NCBI GenBank assembly: GCA_016630955.3 | Contig: CM049993.1 | Span: 1,488,001-1,552,000, forward strand | Source: Didymella arachidicola | Taxonomy: Eukaryota > Ascomycota > Dothideomycetes > Pleosporales > Didymellaceae | Direction of reading: 5' to 3' | Length of the DNA stretch: 64,000 nt | Shown: positions 1 through 8,931 of the stretch, one piece after another | Layout: the number at the start of each line of letters is the position of its first letter | Numbering within the stretch: position 1 is the stretch's first letter | Position numbers and translations under genes: made by a program | The notes under the pieces: model-generated | What the model was told of the DNA's origin: nothing | Database searches by the model: none | What the model saw: only the letters and a program-made list of their open reading frames with translations

Positions 1-200
1 ATCGATACAATCGATACGGCACAGCCTCCAACCTCTACCCTCAAAACGCCCACGCGACCCGCGTGCAACACTTTTAGCACTCACCGGTCAAGGCCCACAC
101 CCCGACTATTGTTCTCTCGTATCCTTCGCTTGCCTAATCGCACAGCCGCCCCCGCCATCTGCCCACGACAGCCTTGAGGCTGACGTTAGGCACCACCACA
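1..200 (+). promoter_or_regulatory. 5' flank of the Ca2+-ATPase gene
   Basis: Pyrimidine-rich leader in front of the first ATG at 201. An in-frame TTG at 174 lies upstream but is not a likely start. No specific element is recognised. Confidence 0.4.
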
Positions 201-3200
201 ATGGCGGAACATGATACATCGGACAGCGCGCCGCGACGAGCGAGGGCTCCCACCATCACCATCGATACATCCGCTGCTGGCGGCAATAATATGGGCGACG
301 CTGTACCCCTTGGCAGTATGGAAAACAACAACAACAACAACAACAGCTCTAATATGGACAATAACGCCTCGCCTGAGCTGCGTAGCGCAGGTTCATTCGA
401 AAGTAATGGTAGTAGGCCAATCTCGCCGCATAATGTATCATCGCCTACACAAAAATTGAACAATGGAGGCAACCTGCTGTCAGTGCCCGGTGCGTACTCT
501 CGAGGAAACTCAATGGATTCGACAGGCGACAACGGCGAATCCAACTCAACAGGCACTTACGTAGCGTCATCACAGGGTGAAACGCTCAAGGGAGAGATGG
601 GGCCTACAGAAGTTCTGAACGATGAAGATGCTTTGAAGCCTGATCCCGGCACAGAAGCCGACTTCGAAGTCGAGAACAACAAGTTTGCTTTCTCACCTGG
701 CCAGCTTGCGAAGCTTTATAACCCAAAGAGCTTGGGCGCATTTCACGCACTAGGTGGCTTAGATGGCCTGGAAAAGGGTCTTCGAACAGACCGGAAGGCC
801 GGTCTAAGCGTCGACGAACAGCAACTTGATGGCACCATAACTTTCGAGGAAGCTACTATGCCGGCGCCTGCAAAATCATTGGCTAACGGAGCTGTTGCGA
901 ACGGCACCTCCAAAGCCGAAGGACCAAATGCTTTTGCTGATCGGATACGCGTATTTAGCGACAATCGCCTCCCAGAGAAGAAGCCGAAAAGTATCTTTCA
1001 ACTCGCTTGGATGGCTTACAATGACAAAGTGCTGCTCTTGCTGACCGCAGCTGCGGTAATCTCCCTTGCTCTGGGCTTATACCAAACTTTTGGCGTCAGC
1101 CACGCTGATGGTGAGCCCAAAGTTGAGTGGGTTGAAGGAGTCGCTATCATCGTGGCTATCGCTATCGTCGTTGTTGTTGGTGCTGCCAACGACTGGCAGA
1201 AAGAGCGTCAGTTCGTGAAGCTAAACAAGAAGAAGGACGACCGACAGATCAAGGTCATCCGCTCGGGAAGGACCCAGCAGGTTCTCGTCTATGATATCCT
1301 CGTTGGAGATGTCGTCAATCTGGAGCCCGGAGACATGATCCCTGTCGACGGCATTCTCATCCAGGGCCACGGTATCAAATGCGATGAGTCCTCAGCGACT
1401 GGTGAATCTGATTTGTTGAAGAAGACCCCCGGAGACGAGGCTTTCCGCGCCATTGAGAAGCACGAGAATTTGAAGAAGGTCGATCCCTTCATCCTTTCTG
1501 GCGCCAAGGTGTCAGAGGGAGTTGGTCAATTCCTAGTCACAGCAACCGGCGTCAACTCCAGCTATGGAAAGACGTTGATGTCCCTACGCGAGGATGCCGA
1601 AGTCACTCCCTTGCAGTCGAAGCTTAACGTGCTTGCAACATACATCGCCAAGCTTGGAAGTGCTGCCGCACTTCTTCTCTTCGTCGTTCTTTTTATCGAA
1701 TTTCTCGTCCACCTGAGAGGCAGCTCTGATACAGCTTCCCAAAAGGGTCAGAACTTCCTCGATATTCTCATTGTCGCCATCACTGTCATCGTTGTTGCGG
1801 TCCCTGAGGGACTTCCGCTGGCTGTCACGCTCGCATTGGCTTTTGCCACAACGCGCATGTTGAAGGACAACAACTTGGTGCGATTGCTGCGATCTTGCGA
1901 AACTATGGGAAATGCGACGACGATCTGCTCCGACAAGACTGGTACTCTCACCCAAAACAAGATGACTGTTGTTGCTGGATCTCTCGGAACCGCCCTGCGA
2001 TTTGGCGACCACAAGCTCAAGGCTTCTCACGACTCGTCACCCATCGATGACGCCAACAAGGGCAACGCTGAGTCTCCGGTCAAAGGCCCTAACGATGTCT
2101 CCGCCTCCGAGTTTGCTGGTACTATCAGCAAGGACGTCAAGGAACTTCTTGAGCAATCGATCGTCCAGAACACCACCGCGTTCGAAGGCGATGCTGGTGG
2201 AGCTGACGCGTTCATTGGTTCCAAGACGGAGACCGCGTTGCTTGGTTTTGCACGCGATCATCTCGGGATGGGAAACCTCGCAGCGGAGCGCTCCAATGCA
2301 AATATTGTCCAAGTTGTTCCTTTTGATTCGGCCATCAAGTGTTCCGCATCGGTCGTAAAGCTTAGCAACGGACAGTATCGTATGTACGTCAAGGGCGCAT
2401 CTGAGATTCTTCTCGGAAAGTGTGACAAGATTGTTACGGATGCCTCAAAGGAACTCGTCGCCGGTCCCATGACAGGTGACAATCGCGAAGCTCTCGAACA
2501 TGTCATTACAGCGTACGCCTCCCGCTCGCTGCGAACCATCGGTCTTGTCTACCGCGACTTTGAGAGTTGGCCTCCTAGAGACTCAAAAGCGAGCGAAGAT
2601 GACCCGAGCCATGCTGTCTTCACGGACGTGTTCCAGAAGATGACTTTCCTCTCTGTCGTCGGTATCCAGGACCCTCTACGTGACAGCGTCAAAGAGGCCG
2701 TCAAGGATTGTCAGCATGCTGGCGTTTATGTCCGCATGGTTACGGGTGACAACGTCCTCACAGCCAAGGCTATTGCTGAAGACTGTGGCATTCTCGTTCC
2801 TGGCGGTGTCGTCATGGAAGGACCCACCTTTCGCAAGCTGTCAAAGAAGGACATGGACGCGGTCATTCCTAAGCTGTGCGTCCTTGCCCGTTCCAGTCCT
2901 GAGGATAAGCGCAAGCTTGTCAAACGTCTCAAGGAGCTTGGTGAGACTGTAGCAGTAACCGGTGACGGTACGAACGACGCTCCCGCACTGAAGACAGCTG
3001 ACGTTGGTTTCTCCATGGGTATTGCCGGAACGGAAGTCGCGAAAGAAGCTTCTGCTATCATTCTCATGGATGACAACTTCGCTTCAATCGTCAAGGCCTT
3101 GCTTTGGGGTCGTGCGGTCAACGACGCCGTTAAGAAGTTCTTGCAGTTCCAGATCACTGTGAACATTACAGCGGTTATGCTCACGTTCGTTTCGGCTGTT

Positions 3201-4379
3201 TCCAGCTCAGACCAGGAGTCCGTTCTGACCGCCGTCCAACTTCTCTGGGTCAACCTCATCATGGATACCTTTGCTGCCTTGGCTCTCGCTACCGATCCTC
3301 CCACGCGAAGCCTCTTGAACAGGAAGCCAGATCCCAAGTCCGCTCCTTTGATCACTCTAAGGATGTGGAAGATGATCATCGGTCAAGCTATCTACCAACT
3401 CGTGGTCACTTTCATCCTCTACTTCGCAGGCGAGTCCATTCTTAGTTACGAGAGCGACCGCGAAAAGGAACAGATGCCAACCCTCGTCTTCAACACCTTC
3501 GTCTGGATGCAGATCTTCAACGCTCTCAACAACCGCCGCCTCGACAACCACTTCAACATCTTCGAAGGCATCACCCACAACTGGTTCTTCATTGGCATCC
3601 TGCTCATCATGATCGGCGGTCAGACTTTGATTGTCTTCGTCGGTGGCGTGGCTTTCTCAGTGACCAGACTCAATGGTCCTCAGTGGGGCTACTCAATAGT
3701 CTTGGGTTTCCTTTCCCTTCCTGTCGGCATGATCATCCGTCTGATTCCAGATGAGCTCATCCGCAGATGCATCCCTGACTTCTTCAGGCGCAAGCGCAAC
3801 CCTGAGGTTGTTGTTACCGACGATGACTTCGAGTGGAACCAGGGTCTTCTCGAGATCCGCGACGAGCTTGCTTTTATTCGAAAGTTCCGCGGCGGCCGCC
3901 TCAGCAGCATCAAGTACAATGTTACCCATCCCAAGGAGATCTTCACCAGATCGAGAACCAGCTTCTCCCACCCCAGCACACCCAACAATGGTGCCGCAGA
4001 GGCAGAAGGATCCCCAGCACCCACCCCTTCCAGCCGGCGCCGCACGAGGTCTCGCTCGAACTCGGCTTTCGGTCCCGCCACTGTCATGGCTGGTATTGTC
4101 GCCGGCAGTATTGGAGGATGGTCGCCGATTGGCAAGGACGCTGGCGATGCTGGCTCTCTGAAATTCAGCCGGAGTATGAACAAGGACGATCTTGAGGCTC
4201 AACAGGGAATCGAGGTTCACCCTCAGACCAAGCCCTCGGATCCGATCCTTGCTCCTGACGCACATGAGTACCGCGGCCCACCCAGCCAGAACACGGAGAC
4301 GACACCCACTTTCACCATCGGGCCCTTTGCCGGAGACCCCAAACTCAACGATAGCAAAAAGGACGATACGGCGCCCTAA
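201..4379 (+). CDS. P-type Ca2+-transporting ATPase, PMC1-like
   Basis: Intronless, 1392 aa. It is a P2B calcium pump expected to move Ca2+ out of the cytosol across the vacuolar or plasma membrane using ATP. The phosphorylation motif DKTGTLT has its Asp at residue 578. The Ca2+-site helix motif PEGLP lies near residue 535, the hinge motif TGDGTNDAPAL near 920-930, and the TGES dephosphorylation loop near 400. Hydrophobic helices lie before and after the catalytic loops. The N-terminus is Ser/Asn-rich and includes seven consecutive Asn encoded by (AAC)7 at 324-344. The long C-terminal tail is low-complexity and basic. Fungal PMC1 homologues lack the long plant-type calmodulin tail, and I see no obvious calmodulin site. 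The ATG at 201 is the first in frame. It converges with the TYW2-like gene downstream. Confidence 0.95.
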   Translation: MAEHDTSDSAPRRARAPTITIDTSAAGGNNMGDAVPLGSMENNNNNNNSSNMDNNASPELRSAGSFESNGSRPISPHNVSSPTQKLNNGGNLLSVPGAYSRGNSMDSTGDNGESNSTGTYVASSQGETLKGEMGPTEVLNDEDALKPDPGTEADFEVENNKFAFSPGQLAKLYNPKSLGAFHALGGLDGLEKGLRTDRKAGLSVDEQQLDGTITFEEATMPAPAKSLANGAVANGTSKAEGPNAFADRIRVFSDNRLPEKKPKSIFQLAWMAYNDKVLLLLTAAAVISLALGLYQTFGVSHADGEPKVEWVEGVAIIVAIAIVVVVGAANDWQKERQFVKLNKKKDDRQIKVIRSGRTQQVLVYDILVGDVVNLEPGDMIPVDGILIQGHGIKCDESSATGESDLLKKTPGDEAFRAIEKHENLKKVDPFILSGAKVSEGVGQFLVTATGVNSSYGKTLMSLREDAEVTPLQSKLNVLATYIAKLGSAAALLLFVVLFIEFLVHLRGSSDTASQKGQNFLDILIVAITVIVVAVPEGLPLAVTLALAFATTRMLKDNNLVRLLRSCETMGNATTICSDKTGTLTQNKMTVVAGSLGTALRFGDHKLKASHDSSPIDDANKGNAESPVKGPNDVSASEFAGTISKDVKELLEQSIVQNTTAFEGDAGGADAFIGSKTETALLGFARDHLGMGNLAAERSNANIVQVVPFDSAIKCSASVVKLSNGQYRMYVKGASEILLGKCDKIVTDASKELVAGPMTGDNREALEHVITAYASRSLRTIGLVYRDFESWPPRDSKASEDDPSHAVFTDVFQKMTFLSVVGIQDPLRDSVKEAVKDCQHAGVYVRMVTGDNVLTAKAIAEDCGILVPGGVVMEGPTFRKLSKKDMDAVIPKLCVLARSSPEDKRKLVKRLKELGETVAVTGDGTNDAPALKTADVGFSMGIAGTEVAKEASAIILMDDNFASIVKALLWGRAVNDAVKKFLQFQITVNITAVMLTFVSAVSSSDQESVLTAVQLLWVNLIMDTFAALALATDPPTRSLLNRKPDPKSAPLITLRMWKMIIGQAIYQLVVTFILYFAGESILSYESDREKEQMPTLVFNTFVWMQIFNALNNRRLDNHFNIFEGITHNWFFIGILLIMIGGQTLIVFVGGVAFSVTRLNGPQWGYSIVLGFLSLPVGMIIRLIPDELIRRCIPDFFRRKRNPEVVVTDDDFEWNQGLLEIRDELAFIRKFRGGRLSSIKYNVTHPKEIFTRSRTSFSHPSTPNNGAAEAEGSPAPTPSSRRRTRSRSNSAFGPATVMAGIVAGSIGGWSPIGKDAGDAGSLKFSRSMNKDDLEAQQGIEVHPQTKPSDPILAPDAHEYRGPPSQNTETTPTFTIGPFAGDPKLNDSKKDDTAP

Positions 4380-4724
4380 ATGATTTCTTCTTAGACCTTT
4401 TCGCCTGTACACCACTTTGCATCATTGGCGTAACCGGAGTCCAGACACATCCAGCCGGCCTGCAGGCCTTTACACGGGCGTTTTAATGTCAATACCCAAA
4501 CAATTGCTGGATCTCATTTGCGTTTCATTTCTCTCGGGGCAGCGGCGCGCTCAGTTGTGTTAGCGAAGCGTTTGCGAGTAGAGATTGTAGACTTCCATTC
4601 TGCGAGCGCGGTCGAGTCGAGAAGCAGCGGGGATGGCGTAGTTGATAGTTGCATATCGATCGAACAAAAAGTTTGAAACTTGAGTCATTCGCATGTGCTT
4701 CTTCCTTTACTACTACATGTCACG
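4380..4724. other. Convergent intergenic region
   Basis: 3' ends of the Ca2+-ATPase (+) and TYW2-like (-) genes face each other here. No gene, RNA or repeat is visible. Confidence 0.5.
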
Positions 4725-6254
4725 TCATGTGTCTGACCCTGTCCCAGGCACCCACACATCGAAAACCGCATGCACAACCCCCGGCGCATACATCTTCACC
4801 CTCTCCACATGCTCCACCCTCACCCCCCTTCCTTGTCCCCCTTCCTCATCAACCAACCCCTGGAACACACCCGCAATCTCCGCCCGCCGCTGCTCCACAT
4901 CCACTACACCCACGTTCTCATGCGCATGGATCCAGCCCCCCCTCTCCCTATCAACGGCCCGCACAGCGCTCGGCCAGCTGTCCCGCGACACGGGGAGCAA
5001 GCCCAGATTAACATGCCGCACCGCCGGGAGGTCGTGGCGTAGACACGAGAGGACAGCGTCGGCGTACGCGTTGCTCATGGCGAAGATGAGCAAGTCTTCG
5101 GCGCTGGCTACGACGGTTTCGCGCCAGGCGGCCCAGTTCGCTGTCGTGCTGCCCGAGGCAGGCAAGTCGGCGAGACTGAAGATGCGGGACGTCCACCCGT
5201 TCAGCCCGGCCCCGCGACGCATCCCCTCCACACTCCACGGATTCAGCTCAAAGGCCACAACCCGCATCCCAGCACGTCTGTAACTAAATGAGAAATACCC
5301 AATCCCGGCGTACATGTCCACTGCCGTCGTAGACCCCCTAGGCGCTGTCGTAGACACCGACGCCAGACTCAGTACCCTGGCTTTCTCCTTCACATTGCCC
5401 CGGCTGAACATGGTATACAGCGGCGCCCACACCTGCCTGATCCCGTTCTGCGTCGCGCTTACCCATAGCGCGGTGTCGAAATCCTCCTGCGACGGGGTTG
5501 CGAGGCGCTGCGGGTTGGGTGCGGGGCCGAAAGCGCCGTAGAGGGGCGTGAGGTGTGTGGGGGAGCGCAGGATGTTCGCTGTGGAGGGGGAGTGGGTGGA
5601 TAAGGTGTTGGAGGGGGGGATTGGGGCGTTGAGGGCGATGTGTGTGCATGAGAACGATGAGGCGAGGGTTTGCCAGAGGGGTGTGAGGAGGGGCGCGTGC
5701 TGGGAGATTAGGGTGGTCCAGGGTTTTGGGAGGGAGCTGGGGAGGAGGAGGAGCGGGGGGTAGAGGGAGTAGGAGTCTGGGAAGGATTCGAGGAGGGTTG
5801 TGAGGGAGTCTGTGCTGAGGGCGGAGAGGACGGCTGCGTGGAATGTAGTGTCTTCGAAGGCTTTTTCTACGGCTCTGCGCAGGGTGTTTTGAGATTGGGC
5901 GGCGGGGTTTCTGGTTGTGGGTGCAGAGGGAGTCCAGGCGTGGTATGTGATGTCGCTGGTGAGCTGTTCTAGGTTGAGGTCCGAGAGGAGTTTCCTGTTC
6001 GCGGCTGAGATGCTGATGTGTGGGTGTTCGTCGAGGTTCGTGCATGCGATCAGTGTGTGTACTCTCATCCGTGGCGCATTTGAGGGCTCGTCGTCTGCCT
6101 CTGGAGAAATCCCATGGTAGCGATCGAATAGCTTGTTGCTTTCCAGAGCCAGCTTTACAGCTTTTACGTGAGCTCTGGGCACTTTGAGGGAAAGCCGCGC
6201 TTCCTCGGATTGCCCTCCGGCGTGTGTGTGGTCTGGTACGGCGTCATCGGTCAT
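4725..6254 (-). CDS. TRM12: tRNA wybutosine-synthesising protein 2 homologue (TYW2/TRM12)
   Basis: Single exon, 509 aa, ATG at 6254. It resembles the Trm5/Tyw2 family of SAM-dependent enzymes. TYW2 transfers the 3-amino-3-carboxypropyl group of SAM onto the wybutosine precursor at position 37 of tRNA-Phe. The C-terminal half carries the family signature MFSRGNVKEK followed by the SAM-binding loop VDMYAGIGYFSF, with an acidic residue ending the next strand (VVAFELNP). The N-terminal half is poorly conserved and Ser/Pro-rich, as in other filamentous fungi. The family assignment is strong. The choice between Tyw2 and Trm5 rests on the MFSRGN context and is good but not absolute. It is divergent from the Nudix gene across 304 bp. 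Confidence 0.8.
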   Translation of the reverse strand: MTDDAVPDHTHAGGQSEEARLSLKVPRAHVKAVKLALESNKLFDRYHGISPEADDEPSNAPRMRVHTLIACTNLDEHPHISISAANRKLLSDLNLEQLTSDITYHAWTPSAPTTRNPAAQSQNTLRRAVEKAFEDTTFHAAVLSALSTDSLTTLLESFPDSYSLYPPLLLLPSSLPKPWTTLISQHAPLLTPLWQTLASSFSCTHIALNAPIPPSNTLSTHSPSTANILRSPTHLTPLYGAFGPAPNPQRLATPSQEDFDTALWVSATQNGIRQVWAPLYTMFSRGNVKEKARVLSLASVSTTAPRGSTTAVDMYAGIGYFSFSYRRAGMRVVAFELNPWSVEGMRRGAGLNGWTSRIFSLADLPASGSTTANWAAWRETVVASAEDLLIFAMSNAYADAVLSCLRHDLPAVRHVNLGLLPVSRDSWPSAVRAVDRERGGWIHAHENVGVVDVEQRRAEIAGVFQGLVDEEGGQGRGVRVEHVERVKMYAPGVVHAVFDVWVPGTGSDT

Positions 6255-6558
6255 GGTTGTGGAGGTTGATTTGCAGTGTTTTGCTCGAGACGGTTGGGAG
6301 AATCATCTTCGAGTACGCGTCTCCGAATGCGACGCTTCAGCGCCAATTCCACAGCTTCATCCGCATACATCCAGACGGGAAAGAAAGACCAGCGCTCAAA
6401 CCAGTGCATCACGCGAGACTGTATCAAAAAAGAAGCCGCGAGCATGCATCTGACGTTAGACGTCGTGCCCCGCCCCCACCGTCGAATCCCAATGACATAG
6501 CTCGCGCCTCAGAACCATCCAACCTCAACTCGCCCGTGCAGCCGTCCACGCAGACCCC
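6255..6558. promoter_or_regulatory. Divergent promoter, TYW2-like / Nudix
   Basis: A 304-bp gap between two divergently oriented starts (6254 minus, 6559 plus). It must hold both promoters. No individual site is recognised. Confidence 0.5.
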
Positions 6559-7554
6559 ATGTCCTCACACCTCCAGACCGCCACCACGCCCCTGCACCCC
6601 CTCGACATGTCCTTCACCAACCTCGCGCTCGTCGCGCAATGCGACGCCTTCCCCTACGCCGACGTCGACCCAGCCGCCTACCTCGCGCGCATAAACACAT
6701 ACTACCAGCTACGCGTCGCCGGGCACGAGTACGCACTGGGCTACATGCTGCCGTCCGTAGCCGAGGTATTCCGCGGGGTGTCGGACTGGGCGCTCGACGA
6801 CACGGCGCGCGTGCTGACGCTGACGGGGGGCCACGACGCGGCTTCGCGCAGCGCTTGCGTGGAGAAGACGCTGGTTGCGCTGCGGGAAACGGGGCATTTT
6901 CAGGTGCTGGATAAGTGGCGCGGGGAGCTGTATGCCGTGTACGGGCGCGACAAGGAGGTTTTGTTCAGCGTGGAGCGCGCGGCGAGTCCGCTGTTTGGGG
7001 TTGTCACGTATGGTGTGCATCTCACTGCGTATACGAGGAGCAGGGCGGGAGAGATCAGGATATGGACGCCGCGGCGGGCCAAGACGAAGCAGACGTATGG
7101 CGGGATGCTGGATAATGCTGTTGCGGGGGGGATTGCGAGCGGGGAGAGTCCGTTTGAGAGTCTGGTGCGCGAGTGCAGTGAGGAGGCGAGCTTGGAGGAG
7201 GGGCTGGTTAGGGAGCGGGCGAGGGCTGCGGGGACGGTGACGTATTGGTATGTGAGGGATGAGCGGGCGGGGGGTGAGACGGGGCTGCTGCAGCCCGAGG
7301 TGCAGTACATTTACGACCTGGAGCTGCCGGAGGATGTGGTTCCCAAGCCGGGGGACGACGAGGTCGAGGAGTTTTATCTGTGGAGCGTGGACGAGGTGCA
7401 GGAGGCGATGCGCAGGGGGGAGTTTAAGCCCAACTGCTCGCTGGTGGTGCTGGACTTTTTGGTCAGACATGGGATATTGACGGCGGCGAACGAGGGGGAT
7501 TTGATTGAGATTGTGTCGCGGCTGCACCGGCGGTTGGAGTTTCCGACGGTGTGA
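6559..7554 (+). CDS. DUF4743/Nudix hydrolase (thiamine pyrophosphokinase-related)
   Basis: Single exon, 331 aa. The N-terminal ~130 residues match the DUF4743 module that precedes a Nudix domain in fungal and plant proteins of the yeast YJR142W type. These are often annotated as thiamine pyrophosphokinase-related, and the yeast enzyme acts on damaged oxo-thiamine diphosphates. The Nudix box lies near residues 195-217: G-x5-E is met by GGIASGE and the RExxEE core by RECSEEAS, with the usual Gly replaced by Ser. A GGMLDNAVAGG segment precedes it. A second in-frame Met lies at residue 17 and could be the true start. The substrate is inferred from the family. Confidence 0.85.
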   Translation: MSSHLQTATTPLHPLDMSFTNLALVAQCDAFPYADVDPAAYLARINTYYQLRVAGHEYALGYMLPSVAEVFRGVSDWALDDTARVLTLTGGHDAASRSACVEKTLVALRETGHFQVLDKWRGELYAVYGRDKEVLFSVERAASPLFGVVTYGVHLTAYTRSRAGEIRIWTPRRAKTKQTYGGMLDNAVAGGIASGESPFESLVRECSEEASLEEGLVRERARAAGTVTYWYVRDERAGGETGLLQPEVQYIYDLELPEDVVPKPGDDEVEEFYLWSVDEVQEAMRRGEFKPNCSLVVLDFLVRHGILTAANEGDLIEIVSRLHRRLEFPTV

Positions 7555-7593
7555 TGAGGACTTGATGATGTTTGAGGTCTTGGAAGTGTTATA

Positions 7594-7643
7594 TTTTCGA
7601 GCGTCTTCAAGGTCTTATAATTTTCGAGCGTCTTCAAGGTCTT
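7594..7643. repeat. 27-bp direct repeat, two copies
   Basis: A 23-base stretch beginning TTTTCGAGCG and ending AAGGTCTT starts at 7594 and recurs identically at 7621, giving a period of 27. It lies in the 3' flank between the Nudix gene and RPB8. Confidence 0.85.
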
Positions 7644-7771
7644 GTTGAAATGAGGATATAGTCCAGACGCCGTAACAACCACTCCAGATGATAGCAAGAG
7701 CACCCCAGATAGCAAGACCACTGATATACCACCGCAAACGCCGCCCATGCTTTTGTCGCTGTTTGCGAGTG

Positions 7772-8344
7772 CTAGCTGTGCTTGAGCAGCATGTAAATGT
7801 TGTCAATCTTCAGGCCGGTGAGCTTCTTGAAGGGGCCCTCGATGTAGAGCAGCAGGCCGCCGAAGCTGGCAAAGTATTTTCTGGGATCATCAGTACATTC
7901 CCAATAGCATGAAATGAAGATGACAACTTCGCAATAGCATGAAATGAAGATGACAACTTCCCGATAGCATGAAATGAAGATGACAACTTCCCAATAGCAT
8001 GAAATGAAGATGACGACTCACAAAGTATCGCCATCACCATCCTCGAATCTGTAATTCTTGCCGTAGCACACGTAGTCGTACATGTCGGCCAGGGTGGTGG
8101 TGCCCTGCTTGGAGACGTTCCGCCAGCTCGTCTCCTCCTTTGTGCCGTCGAGGTTCAGGGTGGTGGCCAGGACCATCTGCAGCTGGTCGCCCTGCTGGCA
8201 GGGGAACAGCTCGTGGTTGATGTCGAGGGTCATGGTGAGGGCGTTGTCGGACGAGGTGCCGAAGATGCGCGAGACGCGGTCGTAGCGGTCGCTGTTGACC
8301 TCGGTGAGGGTGAAGGTCTCCTCGAAGACCTGGGCGTCGGCCAT
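7772..8344 (-). CDS. RPB8: RNA polymerase I/II/III common subunit Rpb8 (RPABC3)
   Basis: Two exons: 8344-8022 and 7880-7772, giving 143 aa against 146 in yeast. Rpb8 is a subunit shared by all three nuclear RNA polymerases. Exon 1 encodes MADAQVFEETFTLTEVNSD, the typical family N-terminus, followed by DINHELFP and DYVCYGKNYRFE. Exon 2 encodes KYFASFGGLLLYIEGPF and ends in MLLKHS. The intron (8021-7881, 141 bp) starts GTGAGT and ends CCCAG, and splicing restores the conserved D-T-L-K-Y-F junction. A longer upstream reading frame without family similarity is probably leader. The intron is unusually long for this window because it carries a 30-bp tandem repeat. Confidence 0.95.
7901..8020. repeat. 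Intronic minisatellite, 4 x 30 bp, inside the RPB8 intron
   Basis: Four contiguous 30-bp units start at 7901, 7931, 7961 and 7991. They share the core GCATGAAATGAAGATGAC, and the units differ at only a few positions. In the sense strand the first unit begins at the 5' splice site itself. Removing three units would leave a 51-nt intron, the usual size here. Confidence 0.95.
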
Positions 8345-8931
8345 GGCGGAGGGGTTTTGCGAGGCGGGCGCAGAGGTTTGGTGGTGGGCGTAGAAATTTT
8401 GTGGAGGCGCTGGCGGGCCGGGCGCGGGGGTGGCAGGGGACGATTCTGTGCGGCGCGTGTCTGGGGGAAGTGCGCCGGTGCGAGCGAAGCGGTGGCTGCT
8501 GGTGCAGGGCGTTGCGGGTGGGCGCGCGGTGGGATGCGAAAGCGCAGTGAGGCAGAGCCGCAGAGGCAGGCATGGGCGCGAGATGCGTGGGCCGTCGGCG
8601 GGCGCTACTGGAGCTCTCCACATGCGGCGGTTCACCCGCTCAGCCTCACTACCCGTCGCTTTCGACTACCCACTACTCGCTCACTACCCACTCACTACTC
8701 ACTCACTACTCACTCACTACTCACTCACTACTCACTCACTACACGGGCCCGCTGTGTCTCCCCAGCCGGCACCGCGCCCTCTCCGAAGCCGACTCGCTCC
8801 CACCCATGCCATCCACCAGCTAACTCGACCGCGACTCGGCACGCCCGCCTCGCCGGCGCAACCACAACGCACCCGCAACGCACCCGCAACGCACCCACTC
8901 CCCCCGCCTCCCCGCCTCCCCACGGCAGTCC
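8345..8931. promoter_or_regulatory. Divergent promoter, RPB8 / F-box gene
   Basis: A 587-bp GC-rich gap between two divergent genes, containing a period-11 minisatellite at 8671-8744. Long open frames across it are GC-rich shadows with no family resemblance. Confidence 0.5.
8671..8744. repeat. Period-11 minisatellite
   Basis: Six units of CACTACTCACT, the first two with one or two changes, plus a partial seventh. It sits about 190 bp upstream of the F-box start. Confidence 0.9.

Noticed and set aside
5338..6045. Minus-strand frame of 235 codons rich in Pro, Arg and His
   Set aside because: It is out of frame within the TYW2-like gene, whose frame carries the SAM motif.
7901..8020. Regular 30-bp repeats that could suggest a CRISPR array
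   Set aside because: The units are contiguous with no spacers and sit inside a spliceosomal intron of a eukaryotic gene.
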